A DNA stretch of 21,287 nt from contig BFEA01000594.1 of assembly GCA_003427395.1 (NCBI GenBank), positions 7,828 to 29,114 of the forward strand, read 5' to 3'. Source of the stretch: Chara braunii. Lineage: Eukaryota; Streptophyta; Charophyceae; Charales; Characeae. Shown in pieces: positions 1-9,149 of the stretch (position 1 is its first letter; each line of letters begins with the position of its first letter). Made by a program: the position numbers and the translations under genes. The notes under the pieces were generated by a model that was given only the letters and a program-made list of their open reading frames with translations, was not told where the DNA came from and did not search any database.

Positions 1-990
1 CTGAGCGACCGGAAATGACGGTCTCTAGTTGTGCTCAGTGCACCCATCCATCTTGCTGTCTTTGGGGGTCACTCTTAAAATCCAGTGCGCCCAGAATCAG
101 GGGTACCTTGAGTACTCATAATTCCTGCAGCCCGGTCATCCCAAAGCACTGTCAAAACGCGGACTTAACCCTGAGCCTAAACCCCTAAACTGNCGTTTTC
201 AGGCGGCGCACTACTTGTGGCCGCCTGACACCGTGTCCTATCTCATTCTTGGTGTGATATTCTCCTTTCTCCCCAACCAGGGGCCAAGTCCACTTGGCCG
301 GATCCTTCCTTTCTGGCGTTGATCTCCGGAATTGATGGTCAAAAATCAAAAATATGAAGTGGTGCTTGGTCCCAGGCCAACTTAGGTCTGCCTGTAACAG
401 TTGATGGCTGTGCCATTTGGCTAAATGCGCTTGGGATTTTTTTTCTTTTTGTTTTTCTGGCCAATTCGTTGTTTTTGTTTTCCTGCATTCCTCCCCCCAC
501 CTCCCTCTCCCCCCTGGGTTGTTTGTGCTATTCCTTCGGGACCCCAAACAATTCACAACCGCTCAGGCCATACTCACACTAGGACTTATTCTTCTAAGCT
601 CTGGACGTTGTTGCTAGTGTCAGTATTCCTCAGGTATAATTTGAGCCCAGGTCCACTTATCAACGGGTTGATGGGTGTACCATCCAGCCACATGGGCTTT
701 TTGTTCCTTTGTTTCTGGGGTCGCTTGCCCCACCCAGCATACCCAGCATACTCACGTTAGGGCTTTTTCTTCTAAGCTCTCGAAGCTATGGCAGTTAAAT
801 TGATCCAGGTCTGGCCCTTAGAGCTCTTCCCGCTATAGAATTCCTGCCCAGGTCACAGTTGATGGGTGTACCATCCAGCCACATGGCTTTGTTCGTTTTT
901 TGCCCCACCCAGTATCCCCACGTGCACCGCACTGTACCCACCAGCCCACAAAATGCCATGCAGTCTTCATACTCTGACATAGTACTACCC
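1..990. repeat. Diverged ~180-190 bp tandem duplication; no gene seen
   Basis: No credible coding sequence. Two diverged copies share blocks such as TACTCAC..TAGG..TTCTTCTAAGCTCT (571 and 749) and GTTGATGGGTGTACCATCC (667 and 858), giving spacings of 178 and 191 bp. A third, weaker copy of the second block lies near 398. A single N is at 193. The stretch CCTAAACCCCTAAAC near 176 resembles two degenerate plant telomere units but is too short to call. Confidence 0.6.
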
Positions 991-994
991 AGTC

Positions 995-1250
995 CACATA
1001 GTATGACCTGGACCACATATCATCTACTCACATAGTATGACCTGGACCACATATCATCTACACCGCACAATACCACCCTGCCCACATAATACGGCCTGGT
1101 CCACGTAGTCTAGGCTGTCCCGCATAGTACCCCCCAACACGCAGTATAGGCCGCCCCACATGGCGTCTAATGGTATCATTAAACCCTCGTTAAACCCTCA
1201 TGACATCATGCACACCATATAATACCGCAGACCCCACATAGTACCATAGC
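995..1250. repeat. Short degenerate tandem repeats including an exact 34-bp duplication
   Basis: A 34-bp unit (CACATAGTATGACCTGGACC and following bases) at 995-1028 is repeated essentially exactly at 1029-1061. Looser ~20-bp copies of CCACATAGTAC-type sequence continue to about 1250. The exact pair implies recent slippage or homogenisation within an older decayed array. Confidence 0.7.
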
Positions 1251-1368
1251 CATGCCAAGGGCGCGGTTGGCACTGGGCCGCGGCATCGCTGCTGCGGGTC
1301 CACTTGTTACTTCGAAGGTAATTCAACCCTTCAGGATGACCCCCGTTGAAATTTGACTGGAAATCATG

Positions 1369-1376
1369 ATATAGAC
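1369..1376. repeat. Left 8-bp target site duplication (ATATAGAC)
   Basis: ATATAGAC lies immediately before the CAGTGTTAC end and is identical to 4406-4413. Confidence 0.8.
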
Positions 1377-1499
1377 CAGTGTTACACGGCCGAACGTTCG
1401 GGGGGGGTCCGACCTCCCCCTGAACATTCGGGGGTTTGGGCGAAGTTTGGGCCCAGTCCAAGCAGGGGTTTGGGGCTCGCCAAACCCGATTTAGGGGCC

Positions 1500-1519
1500 G
1501 TTTTTTTTTTTTTTTTTTG
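1500..1519. repeat. Poly-T tract
   Basis: A run of about 18 T follows GGGGCCG just inside the left end of the hAT-like element. Confidence 0.9.
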
Positions 1520-1741
1520 GTAGATACTACAATACCTGAAGCACCTACCTGTGAATTTTTGTTTGATTCTGTTGAATAAATGAAAAACTAAAAAGAAGAT
1601 AGGGAAGTGAAAAGCAATTGGAACCCCCCCACCCCCCCCACCCCAATTTGTCGGTTCTATTTTTTCCTTTTGGGTTTGTTCGTTTTATTTGGAATCAATC
1701 AACCAATCAATCAAATTGGATCAACAACGTTTGATGGATTG

Positions 1742-1766
1742 CACACACACACACACACACACACAC
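1742..1766. repeat. (CA)n microsatellite
   Basis: Twelve CA units in a row. Confidence 0.97.
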
Positions 1767-1853
1767 GGCCTTTAGTCTAACACAATCGTGCTGTTTTTTT
1801 TTTCTTTTTCTTTTGTTTCTTTTTTTTCTATGAAGTTGTGTTTAGGGAAACAC

Positions 1854-1888
1854 AACACACACACACACATACACACGCGCACACGCAC

Positions 1889-1971
<83 letters not shown>

Positions 1972-1972
1972 N

Positions 1973-2034
<62 letters not shown>
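1854..2034. repeat. Compound (CA)n-(GA)n microsatellite with an N
   Basis: Interrupted CA/CG dinucleotides to about 1889 are followed by about 145 bp of GA repeat (1890-2034). An N at 1972 probably marks an unresolved repeat length, so the true array size is uncertain. Open reading frames across it (poly-RE, poly-SL) are artefacts. Confidence 0.97.
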
Positions 2035-2037
<3 letters not shown>

Positions 2038-2129
2038 AAGCGGGCACAGAGGGGGAGGGGGAGCTGGAGCCAAGGGGGAAGGAGAGTGGGAGCGGGAGCG
2101 GGTGGCTGCAGGAGTGGGGGAGGCAGTGG

Positions 2130-2132
<3 letters not shown>

Positions 2133-2168
<36 letters not shown>

Positions 2169-2418
2169 ATTGTCACGTTCGCTATACACTAAAAAAAAGC
2201 ATGACAGTGCCAGAATGTTTCATGTGTGTGTGTGTTGTCATATTCGCTAACACTAAAAAAAAGCATGACTGTGCCAGACTGTTTCGCCGGACTTTTACCG
2301 ACTCATCAGGAGTGCATGTGTGTGTGTGTGTGTGTTGTAAATGTTCACCACAACATCCCCTGTTCCATCCAGATAAGTAGATCCAAAATCGGCAGCAACT
2401 TTACCTCTATTGTTGAAG

Positions 2419-2482
<64 letters not shown>

Positions 2483-2616
2483 TGCCATATTCGCTATACC
2501 GTGTATACACTCAAAAAAAGCATGACTGCTGTGTGTGTGTGTGTGTTTGTGTGTGGTGCCATATTCGCTATACACTCAAAAAAAGCATGTGTTTGTGTGT
2601 GGTGCCATATTCGCAG

Positions 2617-2683
<67 letters not shown>

Positions 2684-2848
2684 TTTTAGATTTTACCCAC
2701 AACAGCCCCAATTCCAACCAGATGAATAGATTCGGAATCAAAGCAGTCTTTGTCCTATTGTGTGTGTGTGTGTGTGTATGTGTGTGTGTGTGTTTTGCCA
2801 TATTCGCTATACACTAAAAGAAAGTAAGACTGCTGTGTGTGTGTGTGA
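2133..2848. repeat. Higher-order GT minisatellite with two alternating spacer families
   Basis: GT runs at about 2133-2166, 2222-2235, 2316-2335, 2420-2480, 2531-2555, 2620-2684, 2759-2792 and 2835-2848 alternate with unique-looking spacers that are themselves repeated. Spacer A (GCCATATTCGCTATACACT, an A-run, then GCATGACTG) occurs near 2167, 2236, 2482, 2556, 2602 (short) and 2795. Spacer B (CACAACA.CCCC..TTCCA.CCAGAT) occurs at about 2345-2415 and 2695-2758, so a super-unit of roughly 340-350 bp has been duplicated. It lies wholly inside the hAT-like element. Confidence 0.85.
2279..2310 (-). ncRNA. Hammerhead-ribozyme-like motif (core boxes intact, stem III weak)
   Basis: Read on the minus strand, CTGATGA (2309-2303) is followed by stem II GTCGG / CCGGC with a seven-base loop, then GAAA (2285-2282). 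The closing G10.1-C11.1 pair expected for hammerheads is present. These are both conserved catalytic boxes in the right order and spacing. After GAAA the sequence ACAGUCUGGC would form a three-base-pair stem III with a three-base loop, but the base expected to be U16.1 is G. Stem I is not convincing because GT repeat flanks it. This is therefore probably a fossil of a type I ribozyme of the kind carried by retroelements. Confidence 0.5.
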
Positions 2849-3741
2849 GCACGCTTTTTTTTTTCTGGATAAAACTAATCAATCAATCAATCCCACTGTA
2901 TTCGCTATTTACAACTTCAACAAATGAGATTTGTTTGATTGTCTTGCAAGGAACCTGACTGTTCACAACTTGCGGGAGTGTTCAATTTACATGCACATTC
3001 GTCATCACACAAATAGGATAGCTTCACACAAAGCCGAAGTCGAGATGAGATAAGAACCAGATAGCGCAGCTCATATTATCAAATCCACATTATACAAGAG
3101 TATCTCGAGTTCAAATGTTCAGCGCCAACAAAATGCAAGTCTTCTTCCCTCATTCGTCAGCATAGGACCTGGCTCAGCCAGCGTCACCCTTCAGATCACA
3201 CGCAAACAGGTACGTATTCACCATATCCCACTTCGTAACCTGTCTTCTCTCTCAAGATCCCTGTCGTGGTTCCCTTCTCTCACTATGCATGCACACTCCT
3301 TGTCTACGAGAATCTACTGTGAATGCCTCTCACTGATATCCTACTACTAACCCCACTACTTCTACCATTACTAACTCAGACTGGCGCAGCTATGGCTTCC
3401 CTGCAGCCAGCGCCCAGCCCTCCTTCCTTCTGGCGCAGCCCTCTCTCAGCCAGCGCTCCTCCCTGCACTATAGCGCACAAGTGCCTCAGCACTTCCACGC
3501 ATCAATGCCAATGGGGAATCTGCCTTGTGGGGAGGCTGCCTCGTCCTTTATAGTGGCCTCCCCTTGTGAGGTCTGAATTCAGTCTGTCTTGGGTCATTTT
3601 TGTGGAGTGTGTCCCAATTCCTTATCCTCAGGGTCCACTGCTGCTGCGGCCTTCAGGCCTCAATTTCGGACTTCCAATCTGTATCTAGACTCTCCCTTTG
3701 ACTTGAATCTTGACTGGGACTTCACCTTTTTGACTTCCTTT
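2849..3741. other. Interior of hAT-like element; no gene recognised
   Basis: After a T-run and CAATCAATCAATC the sequence is non-repetitive. Short open frames at 3323-3553 and 3589-3858 have low-complexity, unconserved translations. A weak tRNA-like pattern (TAGCGCAGCTC at 3064, GAGTTCAAATG near 3109) is too poor to call. Confidence 0.5.
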
Positions 3742-3867
3742 GAACAGACACACCTACTGCTCGAACAGACACACATTCTGCACGAACAGATACACATACT
3801 GCACGAACAGACACACACACTGCACGTACAGACACATCTCCTGCATGAACAGACATGACTTGCACAC
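3742..3867. repeat. 21-bp tandem repeat, six units
   Basis: Units starting GAACAGACACA.A.. begin at 3742, 3763, 3784, 3805, 3826 and 3847, exactly 21 bp apart, with a seventh start offset at 3877. Because 21 is a multiple of three, one plus-strand frame reads as a heptad repeat (EQTHILH-like). No conserved protein is associated. Confidence 0.9.
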
Positions 3868-3924
3868 CCCCTGGATGAACAGATGTGACGCCCATATCTG
3901 AATATTGCAACTGTTCGTCCAGGG
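3867..3924. repeat. Inverted repeat beside the 21-bp array
   Basis: CCCCTGGATGAACAG near 3869 is the inverse complement, with one mismatch, of CTGTTCGTCCAGGGG near 3911, so one repeat unit has been duplicated in inverted orientation. Confidence 0.7.
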
Positions 3925-4063
3925 GCACAACTGTGACCTTTGACATTGACTTTTACCCAGAGAACATGTCCTTTGATCTGCTTTCACGAGTTGGGCTCTG
4001 GGCGAGTGACCCCACTAGGCTGCTCTCGTCAGTCAGGGCCTGAATCGGGTAAGGGCCCTTTTA

Positions 4064-4101
4064 GTTTGATTGTTTGATTGTTTGATTGTTTGATTGTTTG
4101 A
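4064..4101. repeat. (TTTGATTG)n microsatellite
   Basis: About five 8-bp units. A similar AATCAATC-type tract occurs near 1694-1712. Confidence 0.95.
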
Positions 4102-4286
4102 TCAATCTCAAAAATAAAACACACGCAAGCATGACACACGTGCACACACACACACACACACGGGCCATGCGGCGGGAGGGGGTTTCATCCGTTCGGCAGG
4201 GGAATTGGCCCCCTGCCCAAACAATTTCTCCTTTTGATGAAAACATGTTTCCTAAAACGAATCCCACCTCCGCAATGAACCGAAAA

Positions 4287-4304
4287 TAATAATAATAATA
4301 ATAA
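4287..4304. repeat. (AAT)n microsatellite
   Basis: Six AAT units close to the right end of the hAT-like element. Confidence 0.9.
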
Positions 4305-4405
4305 AATTGAAATCTCTCGTTAGGCCGAACGCCAGCCAGGGGGGTCCCGAACGTTCGGTTGTTTGGGCCGTCTTGTTTGGCCCCGGCCGAACTCAGGTAA
4401 CCCTG

Positions 4406-4413
4406 ATATAGAC
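4406..4413. repeat. Right 8-bp target site duplication (ATATAGAC)
   Basis: ATATAGAC follows directly after the terminal GTAACCCTG and is identical to 1369-1376. Confidence 0.8.
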
Positions 4414-4527
4414 TACTATAGAGATTTCCAAAAAAGAAAAAAGAAAAAAAAAGGATATCATATATGATAATTCTTTACATTTTGGTAACACGATGCTGGA
4501 TGAACTGTGGAAAGCCTTTCAGATTAC

Positions 4528-4661
4528 CTCAGGAGAGCAGCTGCAAGACCCTCAGCATTTGCACGATCCAAATTGGTGGTTGGCTCATCGAGTGCAAGGA
4601 TGCCACAGTTAAGGCAAAATGTCTCGGCCAGTGCAAGCCTGATGATAAGAGAGGCCAGCAC
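4528..4661 (-). CDS. RAD50: RAD50 exon carrying Walker B and D-loop
   Basis: On the minus strand the acceptor TTTGTGCAG precedes 134 coding bases, followed by the donor GTAATC. The 44 whole codons read [15 protein letters not shown], then [17 protein letters not shown], then [12 protein letters not shown], with two bases left over for a split Arg codon. This is the near-invariant C-terminal ATPase core of RAD50: LALDEP is Walker B with the catalytic Glu, and TTNLD is the D-loop. ILALDEP matches the plant form as I remember it. No stop or indel is seen. The exon follows the SAGQK exon at 9150-9212 across a 4,488-bp intron. The remaining C-terminal exons (the ITHDE switch His region) were not found to the left and probably lie outside the window. 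A hAT-like element ends 122 bp beyond the donor. Confidence 0.96.
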
Positions 4662-4857
4662 CTGCACAAACAATGAACTCTCAGTTCAGAAAGGCTCCAA
4701 AAGAAGTATACTCACCGCGGTTGGTATGGACAGCTGCAAGTTTGCAACCTTGCATAAAGGTAGGAGGCATAAGGAAAACAACAAAGGTAAACACAGGTGT
4801 CGACAATCTAGAGAAAAAATATTATGATAGTCTGAAAGGCAGAGCTGATAGATAGCA

Positions 4858-5305
4858 CTGGTAACCATGCTAAATGGTGGCCGTAACTAGTAGCCACAGC
4901 GAGCTGGTAGCCATAGCTATCTGTTGGACATAGCTAGCTGTTGGACGAGCCATGAATGGCAGCCATAGCTAGCTGGTAGACATAGCTGATACCCACAGCC
5001 AGTAGTCATAGCCGGCAGACATAACTCGTTGGTGGCCATAGGTGACACATATTCATTATTGGATACTCAGAGATTTCAGCATATACCCAGATTTGCCTTT
5101 AGCATTACTGTGTAAGCGCCCCAGATAACGGATTGGCCCCAGATAACCTACCCATTATGCCAGGTTCGGTAGGGAGCCATCGCTAGCTGATAGCTAAAGC
5201 TAGAATGTAGGCATAGCTTGCTCTTCGCCGTGGCTATCCGGTATCCAGAGCCGATAGCCATAGCTTGCTGGTTGGAACCGTCAACTGGTAGCTTAGTCAG
5301 TGGAG
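4858..5305. repeat. Two blocks of degenerate ~20-bp repeats
   Basis: The motif TAGCCATAGCTAGCTGGTAG recurs with many substitutions at 4858-5045 and again at 5165-5305, separated by about 120 bp of ordinary sequence. AGCTAGCT is itself palindromic. No coding potential. Both blocks lie in the RAD50 intron. Confidence 0.75.
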
Positions 5306-6218
5306 ACCGACAAAAGAGTACTCAAATTTGAGAGAAAAGAGAGCGATTGCCTGAAGCTGGAAGACACAGAAGAGAGTGATTGCGATTGGCGATGGTGGGG
5401 AGACTTATACACTCGTGTAACAAGTTTGGTGATAATGAAGGTTCACAGCGGTCTGGAAATTACTAAATACTAACTAGTATTAGGCTATTAGAAATTGCGA
5501 GTGATTGGTAATGATCATCATACGCTCTACCTGTGAAAATAATTCTATTTCATGAATGGCTTTTCACTTGGCAGTGCCCAAATTGAATAATTGTTTGACA
5601 TTGTGCCTCTCCCCTCTACTGAAACAGTCTCACAACTCGTGGGTGTTCCTGGTGAAGACATTTTTATTTTTCATTGTATTTTTCTCGTTTTCTCCACAGG
5701 GGAAGGGGAGGTGGGGGAAGGTGGGGAGGCGAAGAGGAAATCAGCAATTTGTCCAGGCTACACAAGGAGTTTCCTCAGCAAGAAGTCTAATTGCCCAACC
5801 TTCAATCGCTTCAGGTCACCAAATATGAACTGGCATCTTTTCAGTATTTGGTGGCTATTTACAGATGATTCATGGTCATTGGTACCCCCTATTACATAAA
5901 AAAAAGGAAACAAAGAAAAGGGACGAAGAAAAGAAAAGAAACCATCATGCCTACGAGTCCTTTGCTTCAAACAATTTTCTTTCTCCCTAGTAGAAATCCA
6001 GGCATTACAGTTGCACTTGCGTCTTTTTCACTTTTTAGTTTTGACATACTGGTCATTTGCTGGAAAGGTGCTAGGCAATCGAGTGTCCAAGAAATGGAAC
6101 AAAAGAACATTGCAGATGACTGAGAGTTAGACACTGGGCAGGAGAAAGGAAGCAAAAGAACATTTAAGTTGAATGAGACTCACTGAGAAGCAAGGTGGAG
6201 GAAGAGGCGGACGATACA
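5306..6218. other. Intronic sequence, nothing recognised
   Basis: Ordinary AT-leaning sequence with a purine-rich patch at 5697-5740 and an A/G-rich patch at 5900-5940. Short open frames at 5556-5899 do not resemble known proteins. The left boundary of the gypsy remnant cannot be placed. Confidence 0.4.
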
Positions 6219-7351
6219 GACAAGATTCAGGTCATCCACCATTGGCCCGAGCCGCTCAACGTCATGGACGTTCGTTCGTTCCATGGTTTCACCGGCTATT
6301 ATCAGCACACAATTGATGGCTACTGAAGATTGCGGCACCATTGACACACTGTCAGTCTCCTTTGGTGCCATTCGAGTTTGACGACAAGGTGCACGCTGTC
6401 AATCTCCATTGATGGCAATGCTTGCAGCACCCATGATGAGTACTTGTGACCCCCCCACCTTGCCTACACAAGTTATTACGGACGCACTGGGTTATGGGCT
6501 GGGTGCAGTTTTCAAGCAGCATCCGGTCCAGTACTTTAGCAAGAAAGACCCACCCGCCACTCCATCGATGACACAAGAAAGAAGGAGCTGCACCATTCTC
6601 AAGAGAGAGTGGCACTTCCTACTTGGGTGCCTGAACTTCAGGTGGATCACCAACGACAACCCACTTGTCTTCTACGACTTGGAAGACGCCGTCAACAGCA
6701 CTATTGCATGTTGGATGTTCATGATCAACCCGTTCAACTTCACTATGAAACAAAACACTTGCCGGGCACTTCCAAATCGAATCATGGATGCTCTTTCTCA
6801 GCAACCCGTCCGACCCGGCCTTTGTGCAATAATGCATTGTACGTTTGACTTTGATGAAGCCCAACCCCGATTTCTGGCTGCTCTACGAGGCACTCCTATC
6901 GGCGACTTCTCCGGCGGGCAACTGCCGCATCACCGACAACTTATTGCTCCTTGACAAACACAGTAAGAACTTACGTCGTGTCCCTCACGCTCACCAACTT
7001 CCGATACGGCTACTTGGTGAGTACCATGATTGTCGCCTAGCTGGCCAGTTGAAGTGCCGGCACGCCCTTTTTCAGGCGAGCGGCCATTTTCCAGGCAAGG
7101 TAGACTTCTGTCCGCATTTGGGCTGGACCAGGTTTCATCTCCAGTGCTGGTCCAGCCCTTCTCTTTTCACGTACATCCCTGGTGAATCAGCAGAAAGGCC
7201 TGGATGTCCATTTCAGAATCAAGCAGGCCTTCGATGGTCCAGGATACTGGACATGGGTACTGGCCTGCATCGTGGACCATTGTTCTGTCTTCCTATCAGA
7301 CGGGCCAGGAGGCCAAGGACACTCCCTACCGGTCCAGAGGTACATAGCTAG
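6219..7351 (+). pseudogene. Ty3/gypsy pol remnant: RT end, RNase H, integrase zinc region
   Basis: Three decayed blocks follow in canonical pol order. At 6219-6323 the frame reads like the end of reverse transcriptase (WPEPLNVMDVRSFHGFTGYY), then meets a stop at 6324. The frame at 6409-6954 is RNase H: TDALGYGLGAVF at residues ~24-35, HPVQYFSKK, the region WITNDNPLVFY and MDALSQQP near the end. The second catalytic position normally read as T-D is T-N-D here, so the acidic residue is displaced. From 6845 another frame has integrase zinc-binding-like sequence (VPHAHQLPIRLLGEYHD..LAGQ). The integrase catalytic core is not found downstream. Stops and frame changes make this dead. It is antisense to RAD50, inside its intron. 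Confidence 0.85.
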
Positions 7352-8018
7352 ACCAGGCCTCAGTTTGGACACCAATATGCTGCAGGAGCAGCGCTCATGG
7401 AGTGGGAGTGGTGGAGAGAGCAGAGGTTCTGCAAAAGCGGGCAGTATTGGGTCACTCACCTGGGTGCCATAGCTTGGGCTGTCATGTGCTGCCAGCGTCA
7501 GCTGAAGACTCCATATTTTGCTGGTTAGTATCTGGAGACCTCAGAGCGAGAGAGAGAGAAGGAGAGAGAGTGAGAGAGGAGATTCTTTTTTTTTTTTCCC
7601 CTCCTCTTTGAGCCCTCCATATCCACCTCTCCCGTCTACTTCTGCTGAGGGGAGAAATCAGAGACTTGGTTACTATTTCGAGAGCTGCGGCTCCCAAGCT
7701 CAGACTCGCCTTTGGACTGGGGACGATTGTGGCATTGAGGAGAGAGTAATATTTGGCTGATAAAATTAAATACACTTCTTCTTCTTCTTCTTCTTCCCTA
7801 CCACATTCCTCTCTCTCCTTCATCTCCATCATCCGTGGTTTTCTCCCTATGTGTCTACTAGCAAGTAGGGATCTTCCATACGTCCCCTACATGCATCTCA
7901 CCAGGAGCGCTGATGTGTGTGTGTGCTGAGTCGTGAGTCTTCCACTGCTTTGCATTGTTGTTTCTCCTCACTTGGGTGATCCTTGGTCCTGCAACATGCC
8001 TATACACTCATAGGCATG

Positions 8019-8028
<10 letters not shown>
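7352..8028. other. Intronic sequence with purine tract and (CTT)n
   Basis: No gene seen. There is a GA-rich tract at 7544-7580 followed by T9, and a CTT repeat at about 7776-7796. Integrase core sequence expected after the pol remnant was looked for and not recognised. Confidence 0.5.
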
Positions 8029-8054
<26 letters not shown>

Positions 8055-8118
8055 CCTCTCTCTCCCCCTCTCTCTCTCTCTCCCCCTCCCTTCCTCTCTC
8101 TCCCTCTCTCTCTCTCCC
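8023..8118. repeat. (CT)n microsatellite, interrupted
   Basis: Long CT tract broken by CCCC steps; on the RAD50 sense strand it is a GA tract. Confidence 0.95.
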
Positions 8119-8373
8119 TGCTGCGGGCATGGTTTTATCCGCAGAGGGCAGCAGGCCATGGGTAGACGTTCGGAGGAATTCAGAGTGCGGAGAACGGGCA
8201 TAGGGAGTGTGGAACGCATATTGCAATCGATGGGACCGAAGGCTGGCGGTGACACCTGAGTTTGTGGGCAGCACATATTGGAGAAGTCCCTCTCTCTCTG
8301 TCCCTCTCTCACGCACCTTTCAGGGTCCGCTGCTTAGAGAAACAGACAGAGAGAGGCACACATAGAGAAAAGG

Positions 8374-8532
8374 ATGAGTACGACAACATGTGGTCTTTGT
8401 AAGGACTTGAGAAAGAGCTCGTACCACAAAAGGATGCCCAAGAGCGACAGACAGTCCTTACATCGCCACATGCAACTGTTAGGACCTAGAGCGAATGACA
8501 AGGGTGCTTTTATCAAAGCGCACAGCGGGTAG
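8374..8532 (+). CDS. Possible 52-aa ORF with CxxC and HRH
   Basis: An ATG-started frame reads MSTTTCGLCKDL at its start, with HRHM near residue 32, and stops at 8530-8532. The Cys pair and downstream His residues vaguely recall a zinc-binding module, but the spacing is not a standard C2H2 finger. The sequence is short, antisense in the RAD50 intron and flanked by simple repeats. TAGGACCT recurs three times nearby (8480, 8530, 8587). It is probably not a gene; recorded as a weak candidate. Confidence 0.12.
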   Translation: MSTTTCGLCKDLRKSSYHKRMPKSDRQSLHRHMQLLGPRANDKGAFIKAHSG

Positions 8533-8816
8533 GACCTAGGCCCGTCACTGACTGGGCCCAGATTGTCATGTGGCTTGTTGAGCTGGTAGGACCTGGCAGA
8601 TGAACCAAGTTGACGCACAATATTAATATTGTAAGACCGTAAAACAGACTGCTCCATGGGCCCGGAAGGACTGCGGGCAGTGCAGATTCAAGATTTCTTA
8701 CATCAGCGATTTTATGGTGCTGGAGACATGGCATACATCTGCTCCGCTTTTGTGCTTTCTAGACAATAACAACAGTTATATGTTGGATCAGTGGCAACAC
8801 TCCCTTATATATTTAT

Positions 8817-8907
8817 GAATGTGAACCATTAGCCTTTCCTGGCCATTTAGAATGAATTAAAAGAGAATGTGGACTGTTAACCTTTCCTGGATGGTGTGAA
8901 ACCATCC
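8817..8907. repeat. 26-bp duplication at 48-bp spacing, with adjacent hairpin
   Basis: GAATGTGAAC..CCTTTCCTGG at 8817-8842 is repeated with a few changes at 8865-8890. The second copy runs into a perfect seven-base-pair hairpin, GGATGGT-GTGAA-ACCATCC. The rest of 8533-9149 shows nothing recognisable. Confidence 0.6.
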
Positions 8908-9149
8908 ATTTCAAGCCACTTTTTCCCGATGCCCTGTGCTGGATGGCCCTAAGAAAATTGAACTGTTGCAGGCGTAAGCTTGCCAGGTGTCACCAGAGTC
9001 CAGTGGGCCCAAAATTCGATTTTCCAGCGAGTTAACGGGCCCATTGGAAGGACGTTAATGGACCGGTGGTTTAAGATTAGAATCCGTAAGATCAAAAATG
9101 AAATTCAGTCCTGAGGGCGCAGGATCTGATAATAGAAGGGTCATCTCAC

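Larger units (their letters stand above)
1377..4405. mobile_element. hAT-like DNA transposon, non-autonomous, 3,029 bp
   Basis: The left end begins CAGTGTTAC and the right end, read inward on the minus strand, begins CAGGGTTAC (8 of 9 identical). Both ends are followed within tens of bases by GGCCGAAC-type sequence and the palindrome CCGAACGTTCGG (1390-1401 and 4347-4358). Directly outside the ends lies the same 8-mer, ATATAGAC, at 1369-1376 and 4406-4413. An 8-bp target duplication with short CAG-type inverted ends is the hAT superfamily signature. I see no transposase or hAT dimerisation domain inside; the interior is mostly microsatellites and minisatellites, so it would depend on a transposase from elsewhere. 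It lies in a RAD50 intron. The superfamily call rests on the ends and duplication only. Confidence 0.8.
4662..9149 (-). other. RAD50 intron between signature and Walker B exons
   Basis: The boundaries are a GTGAGA donor (minus strand, at 9149) and a TTTGTGCAG acceptor (at 4662), joining phase-0 codons. The intron holds ~20-bp minisatellite blocks, a decayed gypsy pol in antisense orientation, a CTT repeat and long CT tracts. I infer it is spliced because both flanking exons are intact and join in frame. Confidence 0.85.

Noticed and set aside
166-190. Interstitial telomere repeat (CCTAAACCCCTAAAC)
   Set aside because: Only two imperfect units; within chance for this composition.
1772-2380. 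Long open frames on both strands across the GA/GT tracts
   Set aside because: Dinucleotide repeats lack stops in several frames; the translations are poly-SL, poly-RE, poly-CV or poly-TH.
3060-3125. Possible tRNA or SINE (TAGCGCAGCTC ... GAGTTCAAATG)
   Set aside because: Box spacing is plausible, but both boxes deviate and no acceptor or anticodon stems form.
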